Program-made: the position numbers and the translations under genes
Shown here: positions 22,868 to 35,069 of the stretch, piece by piece
How the letters are laid out: every line of letters starts with the position of its first letter
Numbering within the stretch: the stretch's first letter is position 1
The notes under the pieces: generated by a model
What the model was told of the DNA's origin: nothing
Seen by the model: the letters and a program-made list of their open reading frames with translations, nothing else
The model's database searches: none
Assembly: GCA_029215795.1 (NCBI GenBank)
Contig: JARDYH010000002.1
Location: 64,519,001 to 64,583,000 of the forward strand
Source of the DNA: Anniella stebbinsi
Taxonomy: Eukaryota > Chordata > Lepidosauria > Squamata > Anniellidae
Length of the DNA stretch: 64,000 bases
Direction: 5' to 3'

Positions 22868-22932
22868 TAAGTTTTTTGAACCTGGGACTTTCTGTATAGA
22901 GGCATGTGCCCTACCACTGAATTTTGGTCCTA
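22868..22932 (-). repeat. tRNA-type SINE head fragment
   Basis: On the minus strand it shows A-box-like ATTCAGTGGTAGGGCA followed by B-box-like TCCCAGGTTCAAA, spaced as in tRNA-derived SINEs. The body is not recognisable. It is a short decayed piece and not a tRNA gene. Confidence 0.6.
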
Positions 22933-24740
22933 CTTCCAATGGTAGCAACAGGTGGATGAGTAGAGGAATGGGAATGTAGGTTCATGTATGACTGGGATGG
23001 AGGGAAGCTCATGGGTGTAATAGAGAGGAGTTGTTTAGCAGCTCAGTTTAAATCTAAGCCAGAGAAAAACTTTGGAGTATTTGTAATATTCATATTTGAG
23101 GAGAGAATAATAGTTGCTGAGGTTTCTAAGCTAAGGGCCTGTAAACATTAACAACATCTCTAGTATTAAACTGGGGATGAAAAAGTGTGGCCTGAGGGAA
23201 ACCGGGTTTGATGGCCTACACTAACCCACCACCCATCCGTTACAACCACAAAATTGCAGTGGTACTACCTGGGTTTTTCCTTGCTAATGCTAGTGAAGGA
23301 ATCCCTATCTTATCTCTAATCTTTGCTGAGGTAATAATTAGCCTATCATAGGACCCCATCAGATGAGCCTTTTATTGCACGCTTGGATTATTGTAGGTCC
23401 CTCTCACAATGTTGTCTGCCTTCCAAACGCCTTCCACCCCTTCTAGCCTTCATGTGGAAAAAAACACCCCAGTAAATCTGACTTGTTTTTTGAGATGGCA
23501 CTTTCCACTATCTCCGGCTCTGCAGGAGAAGCCATGCGATCAAAACAGCCCACTGAATGGTCCATGTGCATGTTGTTTACTTCCTTTTTACGAAAGAGGG
23601 AGTAATGAGGGACAAATGCGTGGGCGGAGAAGCGACAGTAAGCAAACATGGTGTAATGATGCTCAGAGTTTGCCAAGCTGCTTTGATCTGACCTTGTTTC
23701 TTTGCCTTTTTGCTGTATCTCTGTCTGATCCTCCTGTCACAACTCACAAAAAGTAATATGTCAGGTGAGCCTATTTTTGGGGGGGTGGTTGTTGTTGTTT
23801 TATTTGGTTGAGCTGCTTCAGTATTTTGTTGTTGTTCTATTTGATAGAGCTGCTTCAGTATAATGGAAATGAATACTTTTACATTTCTCGGTGGCATCTA
23901 AAGTCTATTTAAATATAGCACACAAGTGAGGTTGAGAAAAATTACACAAACACACAAAGGGGTGGTTTGTATTATTGCTGCAGCCCTCCATGGCTTATTT
24001 AAGTCATAGTGGCTTACGGTATGTGCCGTCCACCTTTTTGAATATTCAAACCACAGTGGGTGGTTGCCATGGCTTATTGTGTCATGCAAACACAGAAGGG
24101 GGGCTCATGCAAGTGTTAAACAACCAGTGTGTAGCCCATGGTCATTTTAGGTTGTTTAACCCTTCCATGGGTTGGGCTGCAGTGATTGTGGAAACCCAGT
24201 CAAAGCCTTCGGACAAGCAATTTGACACGAGATTGCATATTGCCTGTTTGCCTATTGCCAGACAAACCATTGTCAGGGAATTGCTTCTTAATTCAGAATC
24301 TGACAGATGGCCATACACTGAGGCAGTATATACCCTGCAAACTAGCTCTGTAAAAGTTAACAGTGACCTGGAATAGAGACAAACCACAAATTCCATGGTG
24401 CTACAGATCCATACATTCCAAGCAATAATGTTGCAGTCATATGTAATTAATGTGGGATTCATCATAGCAGCATAAATTGATAGAATCTGGCTCCGTTCTA
24501 AATGAAAATCTATTGTCTTCTGTATCTGCTTATGTTTTTTTAAAACAATTGTCTTTATTATAATCACTGCTCTTTAAAGAAGGCCCTATTTCCAAGGAAT
24601 AAGCAGCATGGTGTAACCACACATCTTCACAGCAGGCATGAACTGTAATTACATTGGCAAATGGGAAATAAAACAAGATACCATAAACTGTTGTATTGTC
24701 CTTGAGTTGTTCACTCATCAAATCTCTCACACACAGTTTG
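22933..24740. other. Non-coding unique DNA
   Basis: No gene supported. The 23975-24170 stretch repeats CCATGGCTTATT/GTTTAAC-like words loosely and may be an old MITE, but terminal repeats are not clear. Confidence 0.45.
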
Positions 24741-24779
24741 CAGCAGCTATGTTAAGAATATAATGTGAAGGTCTAATCA

Positions 24780-25480
24780 TATTCTGACTAGGGATGCCTC
24801 TTGGTCACAAAAACCCAGTACCTGCCCAGCGAAGATGGCTTGGGCAGGAAAACCGCTGTTGCAGGTGGGGAGGAGCAGAATAAGGTGCCTTGTGTGTCAG
24901 TACACCTGTGCCACATGAGGCAAGACTGGGGCAGAGCCTATAAAGGCCAGCCCCACCAAGCATTGGCTCTTTCGCTTTCTGGCTCTAACCCTCCCTCCTT
25001 TCATTTAGTATGGGATTAGCCAGTCATTCCCTTTGGAGGGAGGGCTGAGTAGGAATTTTTCCTCCCATGAAATGGGATAGGTTTTTACCTATTCCATACT
25101 GGAAGTTCCATTAGAGGTGGGTGGATAAATAGGTTGATTGGTTGTAAGGATGTGTGGAAATTTACTATATTAGAATAGGGAAGGTGAACACTCTGGCACC
25201 TTTTGTTGATTGGAATATCCGAAGGACCTGCTCCTAGGGGGCTGTGCAGCCCCTGGGTCAGGATATGGTATGCCTTTGGAGACCCTTCTGCCTCACCTAT
25301 CCAGAGTTGTGTGGCACCAGGCGGGAGTGATGCCTGTGGTAAGGACATGTTGAGTCCTTCACTTTCACATGCAGATCCAGGGAGGAGTGAATTTCCCTTG
25401 TTGGTTAAATAAAGAGGCCCTAGTTTATCCCAAGCTCTGGATTCTATGCTTCCTTTTCCACTCACAACCACATACTTTAC
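24780..25480 (+). mobile_element. Possible LTR-like segment
   Basis: A TATA-type box, CCTATAAAGGCCAG (24939-24946), is followed by a GC-rich stretch and an AATAAA signal in GGTTAAATAAAGAGGCCC (25408-25413). This resembles LTR promoter/polyadenylation spacing, though 470 bp apart is long for an R region. Matching TG...CA ends and a target duplication were looked for and not found. It could also be an old promoter or chance. Confidence 0.3.
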
Positions 25481-25689
25481 AGAACAGTACTCTTGCACAA
25501 ATGCACAAGCACATACATAAACATTGCCACCCCCATTTCATAAACATTAAATGAAGGCCAATGACACACAATCGGAGCTGCCAGGAGTACAGCCATGCTG
25601 CAGAATGGAGTAGTGGAATTGGCTACTTTCCTGTCCTATCTCTTCTCTGACATGGGGTCATCAACAGACACACCAGCATGGAATTTATC

Positions 25690-26640
25690 TTTGTTTTTAT
25701 TTGTTACAATTTGAATATACAAATGTTCCCTGAATGATGTACAAGTTAAAAACAGCACATAAAACAACAATAAAGCAATGATATTCAAACAAGTCAGATT
25801 TTTTTTTTAAAAAAGGATCAGAACAGCAAGAAAACATGATAAAACCAAAAATAAAACCAGTAATGGGTAAAATAGTGTACAGATCTAAAAACACTAAAAA
25901 CAGTTTCTAAAATGGCTGGGAAAATATAAAGTTATTCACCTGGAAAGATCATAATGTAGGCACAGGCAAGCCTCTCTGAGAAGGGCATTCCACAGGTGAG
26001 GCAAGGGAACTTGAAGAATGGCCTATGGTGAAGAACTTTGGGTCTGGATAGGTAAATATGGGAAGAAACTTACCATCCTGAGCTATTAAGGGACTCAGAT
26101 CTGGAAAAAAAACCATAACTTTTAATTGGGGCCAAAACTGGACTGGCACCCAGTTCAGATGGAAAAGTTGAAATGTTCTTAGTAAGCACAGAGTGATGTG
26201 TGAAAGAAAAGCCTCCCCCCACAAAAGGGAAGACAAAGATGGGACTAAAAAACCCTCAGCAATACTGCACTATTCTAATTATCCTAGTACGCTGGTTGCT
26301 GATGCCCAAAATACATGTGCTATATACACATGTTTAAACAAGCAGGCTTGCAGTAAACAGCATTTGCTGGGCCAAAAAGCAGTCAGGTAGGGGACCATTT
26401 TAAGCAGAAAATTAGTGTGATCCAGATCAGGATAATTCAAAATGGCCATGTTAAGCACCTTGGTTTAAACAGATGATGAATGTTAACTGAAATTTGGCCC
26501 TGAAGTTCATGGTAGGAGAGAAGCAAGCTGTTCCACTAGCTCTGAACTTGAGCTGTGTCAGCAACACCACATTGGAGGGCTTTAAATCCTGAGAGGTGTT
26601 TTAGAAGTCTGCTAAGAAATCCATAAATATAAAATCAATA
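25690..26640 (-). mobile_element. Diverged LINE 3' half (L2-like)
   Basis: The lower end looks like a LINE 3' tail in reverse (AATTTGAATATACAAATG, then TGTACAAGTTAAAAACAGCA). Further up are phrases typical of reversed L2 C-terminal coding sequence: GGGCATTCCACAGGTGAGG, CATAACTTTTAATTGGGGCC and ACTGGCACCCAGTTCAGATG. Many substitutions and indels leave no frame. The upper limit is uncertain. Confidence 0.45.
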
Positions 26641-26934
26641 CAGTGCAAAGAGAAGTTATTTTTACCTCCAACTCCCTGTGTTGTATGTATGGGTCAATTT
26701 TTTTGGAGGGGAGAATTGGGATCAAGGGATGTTTGCCTCACTGTGAGGATTCTCAGATGTTCATTTCACCCCTCATGCCAGAATGCTGTTTCTATTAAGC
26801 TAAAGGAGTTGTTTTGTTTCACTTAAGACATTAATATGTTTCTGCATACTTGGGGAATCCCTTAGTTATGTATAAATCTCTACCTTGGGTGTAAATGGAT
26901 CCATTTTATTGCTGGACAGGTAGTCATAGATTTG

Positions 26935-27000
26935 CTAATATTTATTTATTTACAATATTTGTATACTTCTCCATATCCAAGTAAGTGGAAGTTTGCAGCC
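26935..27000 (-). repeat. Possible LINE 3' tail
   Basis: TAATATTTATTTATTTACAA then ATTTGTATACTTCTCC resembles the reversed terminal sequence of L2/CR1-group elements (poly TTTA then GTATA-CC). Too short to assign. Confidence 0.3.
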
Positions 27001-28400
27001 TGCACCTGCAAGTCGATATCACAACTCCCTGTGCGTGGGATAAATTATTGAGTCCACTATCTCTTTATAGCTCCATATCATGGACCACGGAGTTCTGATT
27101 GCAGAGGTTTGAGGGCAAAGTGAACAGAAAGTTGTTTATCTAGCCTTGAGCCATATAGTGTGTGTTGGGGCGGGGGTAGGTAGGAGGTGTGGAATCATAT
27201 TTTTACTATTCCCTCCCTGTGTTGTACAGGAGAATCTTGGAAGAAAATTGGGGTGAGGGAATGCACATCACTGGGCACATATCCCTGAAAGAATTTCACC
27301 CTTCATTCTAGGATATTTTAAGCTGTTAGGGGCTTTGCCCCTTTCATAGCTTAAAAAGGCCATGGGGCTGTCTTCCTGGCTCCTGGTTGGTGCTGCTCAG
27401 CTGCCAAACTCCATGCTATCCCTGATGCATGGTGGTGGCAAGTTGTTCTAATGAGGTGAGGCAGCGCAGGCTTTCCAGCAGCTATTAGGCTCGCTGGGCC
27501 TGCCGCCTCCCCCTCCCATGGCTTCCAGCGATCAATAGGAGGCCACCTTCCACTTCGCAACACCCCCGGAGTGGCTCTGAGTGGGGACAGATTGGCTCTT
27601 AGCAGGGCTGACCTCATTCTGGCTGGAAAAGTTAGGGTAAGTCCCTGACTTTTCAGCTGTGCGTCTTCGCCTCTTCGCCCTGGGGTGGCTTTGAATTTGT
27701 GGCTGCATCATCCAACCAACACAGCATGGATTCGGAGCCACCCTGGGGCAAAGTTGACATCAAGACAGGTTTCAAGTAGATTGATTAATTAGGACTGTAG
27801 GAACCACTTTCTCACTGATTCTAAATAGAGTTGGAGGATACATGCATCAAGGTGCGATCCTCTGACTATGATTCCTTATCTTCCTCCAGGATACTATAAA
27901 CTGCTGAGCTATTTTCCCACTCTGTTTTCCTTTTTTCCTCTTCACATGACTCTCAATTGCAATCAATGCTCCAAGTCTTTGAGAGAATTTGGCAAAAAAC
28001 TGGGGTCAGGTAATGCTCACTTGATGGTATCTCTCTCTCACCTTCATTTTGTCCTTCTTTCCAGTATAGTTATGTGCTCTCTCCCCTTATGTGCAGCCAA
28101 AAGAGTCCATGTAGAGGTGAATACGTGCTTTTCCTCATGTCCTAATTAGTACCACCCAGGACTCCTTTAGCGTTAAAGAGGTCAAATCCTTTAACACCTG
28201 GTAGGATTCTGGAACTGGGGATACTATAAACCTTGAGGAGCTCTATCCCCATTCGATTTCCCATTTTTTAAAAACGAGCACCCTCAACATACATCCCCAA
28301 GGACTCACCCATGCAGTGTCTTCCCCATTGTACAAGACACTGTGAGAGTGAAGCACTCCAGCCAAGCTGGGACTGGAGTGGTTCTCCAGCTGCTGACTTG
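27001..28400. other. Non-coding DNA, GC-rich centre
   Basis: GC-rich at about 27340-27760 with no supported gene. A local inverted repeat pairs GCCCTGGGGTGGCT (near 27678) with AGCCACCCTGGGGC (near 27738), possibly the ends of a very short element. Confidence 0.45.
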
Positions 28401-28401
28401 G

Positions 28402-28543
28402 AGCCTATCTAACTACAGCTTTAAAATGGTTTAAAACAGTTTTAAACGGTTTATAACAGTTTTGAGAACTGTTGGGGCCCACACGCTCCATGTACAGTTT
28501 TCAAACAGTTTTCAAAGTGTCATATCCTGTGTGTGTAGATAGG
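28402..28543. mobile_element. Foldback MITE, GCCTATCTAC family
   Basis: The left end GCCTATCTAAC is mirrored by GTGTGTAGATAGGC on the right. Inside, GTTTTAAAC/GTTTTCAAA words are arranged symmetrically. The structure parallels 31253-31384. Confidence 0.65.
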
Positions 28544-29430
28544 CTCGGTTATGGCAGATTCGCCATGCATCATTTGACCTGCATCGGGTTAGGGGGGATG
28601 TCATTTAATCCCATTTTAGTTCTCTCCCCCTACCGCTTTATATGATGGTTGATAGTCTATAATGGGGTAACTACCCTTATGATAAGAAATCCATTGTTGA
28701 ATCCATCTTTTCTTAGCTTGTCCAAATGGGGAGTGAATGACTGTTGATATGTTATTTTGGGGACATCTGTAGCATCTGCTTCTGTTCCCGGTTTTTAAAA
28801 AAAGATACAGGACCAATGGATGAGCCATAAAGCTATTCAGTCATTTTATATTCAGTGGGAAATGACTCCTCACTGTCTTCAGCTGTTCATTAAGAAATCT
28901 TCGATAGTTAATTCAATCAATTTTTAAAAATGAGGTTATAATTCCCCTGAGTCAGCTATCTGTTCTGGGCAATGGAATTCTTTTGATGCCTCTACTCATT
29001 TGCAAGGGCTTCCCTATTTATTTAAGTGAACGACCCAGCTATACACATGGCCTGGTTTCTGGAAAGCATCCCAAGGTAATAATGTGAATAATGTGTTCCA
29101 ATTATAATAATGGTCACTGATGTATATTGCCTTTTGTATTGATTTCTGGCATCTCTATTGATCTCTTTACACAGTTATGGAGCATGGCTCTACTTTGAGT
29201 TTTCTACTGTATTCTTAGAAGGTTCTGACATTCTAAAGTATTACTGGGTATTATCAATTTACTTCCATGTAAAGATGGTATTGAAGGAGATGCATTTCAA
29301 AGGTTCACTGCATCTAAAACCCTGATTTATCCATTGAAATGGATGGGAAGGTATATGCTTGCTTGAGTTTATATTTCCATGAAACTGGGGCTCTAGATTA
29401 GGAAGAATGATTTTTTGCAGGTGTAAGAGA
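28544..29430. other. Non-coding unique DNA
   Basis: No gene. Contains AGTTAATTCAATCAATTTTT near 28908 and no evident repeat. Confidence 0.5.
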
Positions 29431-29431
29431 A

Positions 29432-29432
29432 G

Positions 29433-29484
<52 letters not shown>
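29432..29484. repeat. Compound (AT)n(GT)n microsatellite
   Basis: About 12 AT units run directly into about 15 GT units. Confidence 0.92.
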
Positions 29485-29487
<3 letters not shown>

Positions 29488-29570
29488 GTATAGGAGCAGG
29501 ACCACTGAATGGAGTTTGGCTACCACTGAGTGAATGTCATAAGCATTCATTGGATAAGACCCATGGTCAG

Positions 29571-30250
29571 GGCCAGCCCAAGACATTTTGTTGCCTGAGG
29601 TGAAGAACAAGGTGCACTCCTCTCAATTCTGCATATACAAGCTGACCAGATTGGCAGTTGAATCTTACTTCAGCGCTGATGTCAGGACAATATTCTTCAC
29701 TGCTCTGTGAGCAGCAGCAGGGATATCCCAAGTCATTTTGCTGCCTGAGGTAAAGAACAAGATGGCACCCTCTCCCATTCATGTAAAAAAGCTGACTGTG
29801 GCCAGATCTACACCAAGCAGGATATGACACTTTGAAAATGGTTTGAAAACTGTATATGGAGTGTGTGCTAGGCCCCAACAGTTGTCACTACTGTTATAGT
29901 AGTGTAGATCCTGCCTAGATAGTTTCTTCAATACTGGTGATGGAACAACATTCACCATTGAATCTGGAGGTAGCAGGCTAGCTTAGGGAACATAGGACAG
30001 GCTGTGAGGCACACAGCTGTCTCCTCCAGCACCTTGTTGCCATCTACCAGCATCTGCCACCTGGGATGACTGTTTCACCCTACCTAATGGTAGAGGATTC
30101 CCTGGGCAACAGGCTAGCTTGGGAGGCACAGGATCATCTGTATGGTGTTCCCAGATTTATCCTTCAACACCATGCTTCTATTCCTCATCCCTGAGCATCT
30201 GTTGTCTAAGGTGGCTGCCTGACTCTGCTTAATGGTAGGAGCACCCCAAG
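29571..30250. repeat. Composite tandem-repeat element
   Basis: Unit one (29573) and unit two (29721) both carry CCCAAG-CATTTTG-TGCCTGAGG-AAGAACAAG. Two further units near 29973 and 30107 share AGGCTAGCTTAGGGA-like and CTAATGGTAG words at about 135-bp spacing. A MITE at 29800-29915 interrupts it. The whole looks like a decayed non-autonomous DNA element; no frame is coding. Confidence 0.5.
29800..29915 (+). mobile_element. MITE, GATCTACACC family
   Basis: Begins GGCCAGATCTACACCAAGCA and ends TAGTGTAGATCCTGCC, a clear imperfect terminal inverted repeat. Shares GATATGACACTTTGAAAATG and CAACAGTTGTCA with the copies at 2059 and 41178. It sits inside the tandem-repeat element at 29571-30250. Confidence 0.75.
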
Positions 30251-31252
30251 TTGTGATGTGAGGAACAAGGCACACAAACACCCTGTCAGCCATGCCATTT
30301 TCTTGGCAAGATGTTTATTTTATCTCTGTGTTTTGGCAGGATGCGTGCTTCTGTGCTATACAGCATCAGTAAGGGAGTGCCCATTCAGCAATACATTTTT
30401 AAAAGCTCTCAATTTTCATGCAGCTGATTGTCTTCAGAAATTTCCATTTTGTTTAACTTGTGTGTGTGTGGGGGGGGGGGCAGCAGCATTGCTTTCCCCT
30501 TTCCCACCCCAGCATGGTTGATTATCTGTCTCATTGTAATGCTATTCCATGATCTCCTACCCTATAATGTAACAACTGGATATTACCTAAATTACTCCTT
30601 GTGGTAAAAATGTACACTACAAAAAGAGGCATTTGGGGGCACAGATGGTTTGATTGTGTGGAAAATCCCCTTGTCTTGCTTGCTTATTATCCAGTTATCT
30701 GTTTCAATGGCAATTTTTCAATGCATTTCCTCCAGATATATTGGTAGCAATTCACTTTCGGTGTAGTCAGTGGAAAAGCTCCTATTGATTTAAATATTTC
30801 TGGATAGCATCCATTACATTTACCATTTCATCTCATGATGAGATTGTTCAACACAATGCCAGTTTAAGTGGTTGCTCAAATTATATGAGGTTCATTTTGT
30901 TCAGAAAACAAGGACACCTGTCCACCATTTAACTTTGCTTTTTCCCTTGCTTTCATCCTTAATAATGGAGCTGCATTTGAATTGCTGTTTTGTATTATCA
31001 AATTCTACTCTAGCTTTTCACAGTGTACATCTGCTACTTATACGGGCAAAAAGCACAACAAACATACCTTCAACTCATGTTTGATTTTTATGATATTGAA
31101 TGTATACTAGTCCCCTCCTCCCCTCCTGTGTTTTGTAAGGTCTTGTTCACTTTGCATCTAACCCCAAGCACAATGCGTTGAAAATAATCTCTATATACAT
31201 CAGTGGGACTGACTTCTAAATACATAGGATTAGGGCATAAAGCTCACAGTGA
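30251..31252. other. Non-coding unique DNA
   Basis: No supported gene. A G run at about 30471-30480 follows a short GT repeat. Confidence 0.5.
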
Positions 31253-31384
31253 GCCTATCCACACTATAGATATAAAATGTTTTAAACCAATATAAAACAT
31301 TTTATACCAATATAAAACATGTTATATTGGTTTAAAACATGTTATATTGGTTTAAAACTTTTTATATCTATAGTGTGGATAGGC
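31253..31384. mobile_element. Near-perfect palindromic MITE
   Basis: The terminal 25 bp (31253-31277 and 31360-31384) are perfect inverted repeats starting GCCTATCCACACTATAGATA. The interior is also nearly self-complementary, with TTTTAAACCAATATAAAACA against ATGTTATATTGGTTTAAAAC, partly as two direct units. Total length is 132 bp. The lack of decay suggests a recent insertion. Confidence 0.8.
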
Positions 31385-33165
31385 AGAGTGTTAGAATCTG
31401 ATTGCCTAATTATTATTACTTCAACCTTGTTAGATGCATCTTTGAGTAAAGAACATTCCCGAGGCTCAGGCACATCAGGCAAATCAAGACTCTTTGTTAT
31501 TAAACTTTATCAGGAGGTTAAGTACAATCAAAGAGATAAAAAACTAGTTTAAAAATATTATCTGTTGCTTCAGCAGGCAGGGAGAGAATTCACTGGAGCT
31601 CCTGAGGAATGAAAGTTGTAACTGACTTAATAATATATAAGGATGGTCTAATCTGTCAGTTTTCTTTTCTCTCACATTCACATTTCTTAAATTGCAAGTT
31701 TTTTTTCTGTTCCATTTATGGCTTTTTCTATGCAAAGTGTTTATCATGCTCTCATCATGCTCTTATGGGTTCTTTAGATGATGTAATTACCCTCCAGTTT
31801 CACTCCTGTGTCTAACCAGCACTTTTGGTGAGTTTTTTTCAGAGCAGGGAAAATGCAGCATTTAATTGTGAAAGTGAAAGAAAGCACAATTTCCTCTAGT
31901 GTATTTTGTGTTGTTCTGATGTACCACAGTGCTACCTAGAGGTTATCTAATATAAAAGCAGGAAAGGAAATGCTTCTCTTGCAGTGCTCGGATCTCAATT
32001 CTGCAATGGATTAAGAGCAGATTAACATCCTCATGTAGAAAAGCTCTATGAAGAAATTTGTAGATTTTGGTTCTTATCAAACAATGAACTGAATTAAATT
32101 CTTATTTATTTGCATCGGCTATAGGTATGGCTATTCAAGGAGAGGATGAGGCTGTACCTGTCTGCTATGTAGCTGTTAAAGATGTGGAACCTGTCAGGAA
32201 AACGGGTCTGCCCTAATACAGCATCACAAACATGACTGAATACACAGGGATCCAAAGCCTGATTTTTAAAAGTTAAGCACTCAAAGCCCTCTGCCTCAAT
32301 GGCTGCATCTATCCATTTCATTTTCTTGCACATTCATTTTTTTTAAAAAAAAATCAAATCATTCCATCCCATTTCTTGTCAAGAAATGAACCAAATGAAT
32401 TTCTCACCTATCCCTACTCATCTATGCTGTATTGTGCATACACATGGTTTCAGTTTTCTCCAACAAGCCATTATTATTTTTGTATCTTCACCTTAAATAC
32501 ATTTTTGAGATATAATGACCTAATCCAACACAAATGGAGCTGTATATGTCCTTCAGTGCAGTGGCTACATGCACTGCACATCTTCCACCAAGCAAATGAC
32601 CAAGAGCAGTGATTACAACCACTCCTTTCTTCAGTTGTACTTCTGAGGCTAGTGTTACTTTGGGCAATAAATTATAATTAGGTAAATTACCATAATGATC
32701 ATAGTAATAAGAGACACCAATATGAATGTGGCTATTTCTGTGATTGTTGCCACTGTCATCGTATGAGTATTTTTAAAAACTCAAGGCAGATCACATTAAA
32801 ATGTTTAAAATGAATGTGTGGATCTCCCCATAAAATGCAAATTGTAAAACAAATGAAAAACAAAATAAAAATATGTTTTATTGTTTGATATTATTTTTCT
32901 CTCTTAAACTTTATCTTTCTTAAGCTTGTGGGGTGGGTGGGATAATAACGGTTCAATAAATATAAGAATAGACTGTGGCTTTGCCTAACAGAAAGCAGTT
33001 CTGCTCACCCAAGGCAGCAGGGCAATTGGCTATTTGGATTCCTCCCACCCACTGCAGCCCCCTATGTCCTTCAAAATCTTGCTCCCCGGGGTTGAGGGAC
33101 CCTCCAAAATTGTTCAGGATATGGTGCAGAGGGCTGCAGTAGGTAGGTAGGATGGTTGAAAATGT
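31385..33165. other. Non-coding unique DNA
   Basis: No gene recognised. The minus-strand frame at 32106-32333 has protein-like composition but matches nothing I know. A short A-rich stretch at 32780-32880 may be a reversed LINE tail. Confidence 0.4.
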
Positions 33166-33168
33166 GGT

Positions 33169-33292
33169 GTTCCAACAGTTGTCAGTGCACTTCAATACTG
33201 CTATAAAGCAGTAGTGTGGCTCCTGTCTTTTATATACTGCTTTCATACCACTTTCATACTGTTATTTCATGCTTGTGTAGATTGGACCAAAG
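33169..33292. mobile_element. Two MITE half-copies joined inverted
   Basis: The part at 33169-33232 (CAACAGTTGTCAGTGCACTT, TATAAAGCAGTAGTG) is the right half of the GATCTACACC family in plus orientation. The part at 33233-33292, read inverted, is a left half (CCAATCTACACAAGCATGAA, then AAAGTGGTATG). They meet near 33232. Confidence 0.6.
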
Positions 33293-33561
33293 TCACCACT
33301 GGAATCAACCCAGAATATATAATAGTCTAATGTTCTCTCTCTTTCTATCAGACCAGCACTTCTAACCTCCTCTTCAACTGCTTTCCAGTCCATTGGCATC
33401 TTCTGCAGAATTTTAGGGACCATGGCAAAGGGGATATATCTGCAAACCCAAGCCACAAATTGTGGAAATGGCTCAAAGAATTCTATGGCATACTCCAAAG
33501 AATAAGAGAATTGTGAACTAGAACTCAATTGTTCTTGAGCTCTGTCATGAGAGGATAGCAC

Positions 33562-34204
33562 TGCGGAGCAATATCAGTTCACCAGCAGACATCAATCTAG
33601 CCTACACTTATGTTTTATTATCAGTCATGCAGCCATGGGAGTTCTTATTGGTGAGAAAATAAAAAGAAAGTGTTATTTATTGTCTTGGCCTTTATACTGC
33701 ATTATAGAGAAATCTGAGCTTGGCTAGGATTTCTCTCCAGAATAGGTTAACTCATAACTGTTGTTATAGAAATGATATTTTATTTTATTAAAGAAAGATA
33801 CCTGGTGTCACTGATGTCTGAAATTAGAACAGTGAATTGTACCTGTATAGAAACTGAGAGGAATGGGAAACTAGCCAAATCATTCAGGTTTGAAGTGCAG
33901 CCAACGCTCCACAGCACAGCTTATGAATAAAAGCCTCACTTCACCTGCCTGTTTGGTAGATCACCTTTCAATAGAAAGTAACCACATGGCTACAGTAACT
34001 TAACGATTAGAAATATTCTGGCAGAGGTGGTGGTGGTGGTGATGGGATGGAAGACGGGGCTTTCTGTTTCTGCAGTAATAAACTTACTATGATTACTTTG
34101 TTGGCTTCCTTTAACAGAAAAGGAAAATCAATCACGTTGTATTATCTTTCAAGTGGTAAGAAAGAACAATTGGAAACAAAAAGGCTAACATGGATTGCAT
34201 CTGA
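33562..34204. other. Non-coding unique DNA
   Basis: Nothing recognised beyond a short GGT repeat near 34026-34043. Confidence 0.5.
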
Positions 34205-34331
34205 GGCCCTTTCTACACCATAGGGGTGTAGAAGGAGGGAGGGCGATCCCAGAAGTACCTAATACACACCATCGGCACACAGGACTCAGCCGGGGGCCAT
34301 CCCAGGCAAACAGCCTGGTGTAGAAACGGCC
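34205..34331. mobile_element. MITE with GGCC-TTTCTACACCA ends
   Basis: The left end is GGCCCTTTCTACACCA. The right end inverted is GGCCGTTTCTACACCA, 15 of 16 identical. The 127-bp length and non-coding interior indicate a non-autonomous DNA transposon. No target duplication is evident. Confidence 0.72.
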
Positions 34332-35069
34332 ATAGTCTATCTAAATGGGCTGTTGTACATATTCCCCTGTTATGTACAAGCATAATGTATTGGTTAATGT
34401 TTTTTGAACATAGCATTTTTTATTTAAATAGGTGAATAATAGTAATGATCCATGAGTTTCAGATGGAGAAGATGTACTTTCCATAATGTCTTCAGATTAG
34501 GATAGCTATAACAAATAAACAGTCAACCCAGTAAGATGTAATAAAGGTTGCAGATTCTTCCTTTCTCCACATACTATAGTAAAAGCCTTCTATCTTGGGA
34601 AACATTACATACTTCTTAATCAGGGCACTGTATTACACTCAGGGCTCTATTAATCATTAGGCTTAGTATGCTATGTACAGTAAGCCCCCAGACCCAGCCT
34701 GGTCTTCTAGTCATACCATAATGAGGATAGCAGGGCTGTTTTGCTTCTTGCATCTGGCACCTTTAAAATTCACCATTCAAAGCATGATAGCTGACTGGAG
34801 AGCAATAGTCACATGACTGGAGCAAGTAGGTTTTCATGTTCAAAAATAGTAAATTCTGTTGGATTTTTGGGAGACAACATGGCTTCTGTTTTTGTTTTGC
34901 ATAAATGAGCGTAAAGCGGGAATACACCATATAGGCTGAAAGTGTGGAGCAACCCTCTAGTATAATTCAGAGCTCTCCTAAGAATACTATAACCTCACTG
35001 ATGATTTTAACTGAAGGTAATATAGCAAGTCAGCAGGTTTATTATCTAATACTAGGGCATAGGCTGAAG
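34332..35069. other. Non-coding unique DNA
   Basis: No gene or repeat recognised. Confidence 0.5.

Noticed and set aside
24748..25481. LTR ends TGTTAAG...CTTTACA around the TATA/AATAAA pair
   Set aside because: The ends are only roughly inverted and the flanking bases do not match, so no target duplication supports them.
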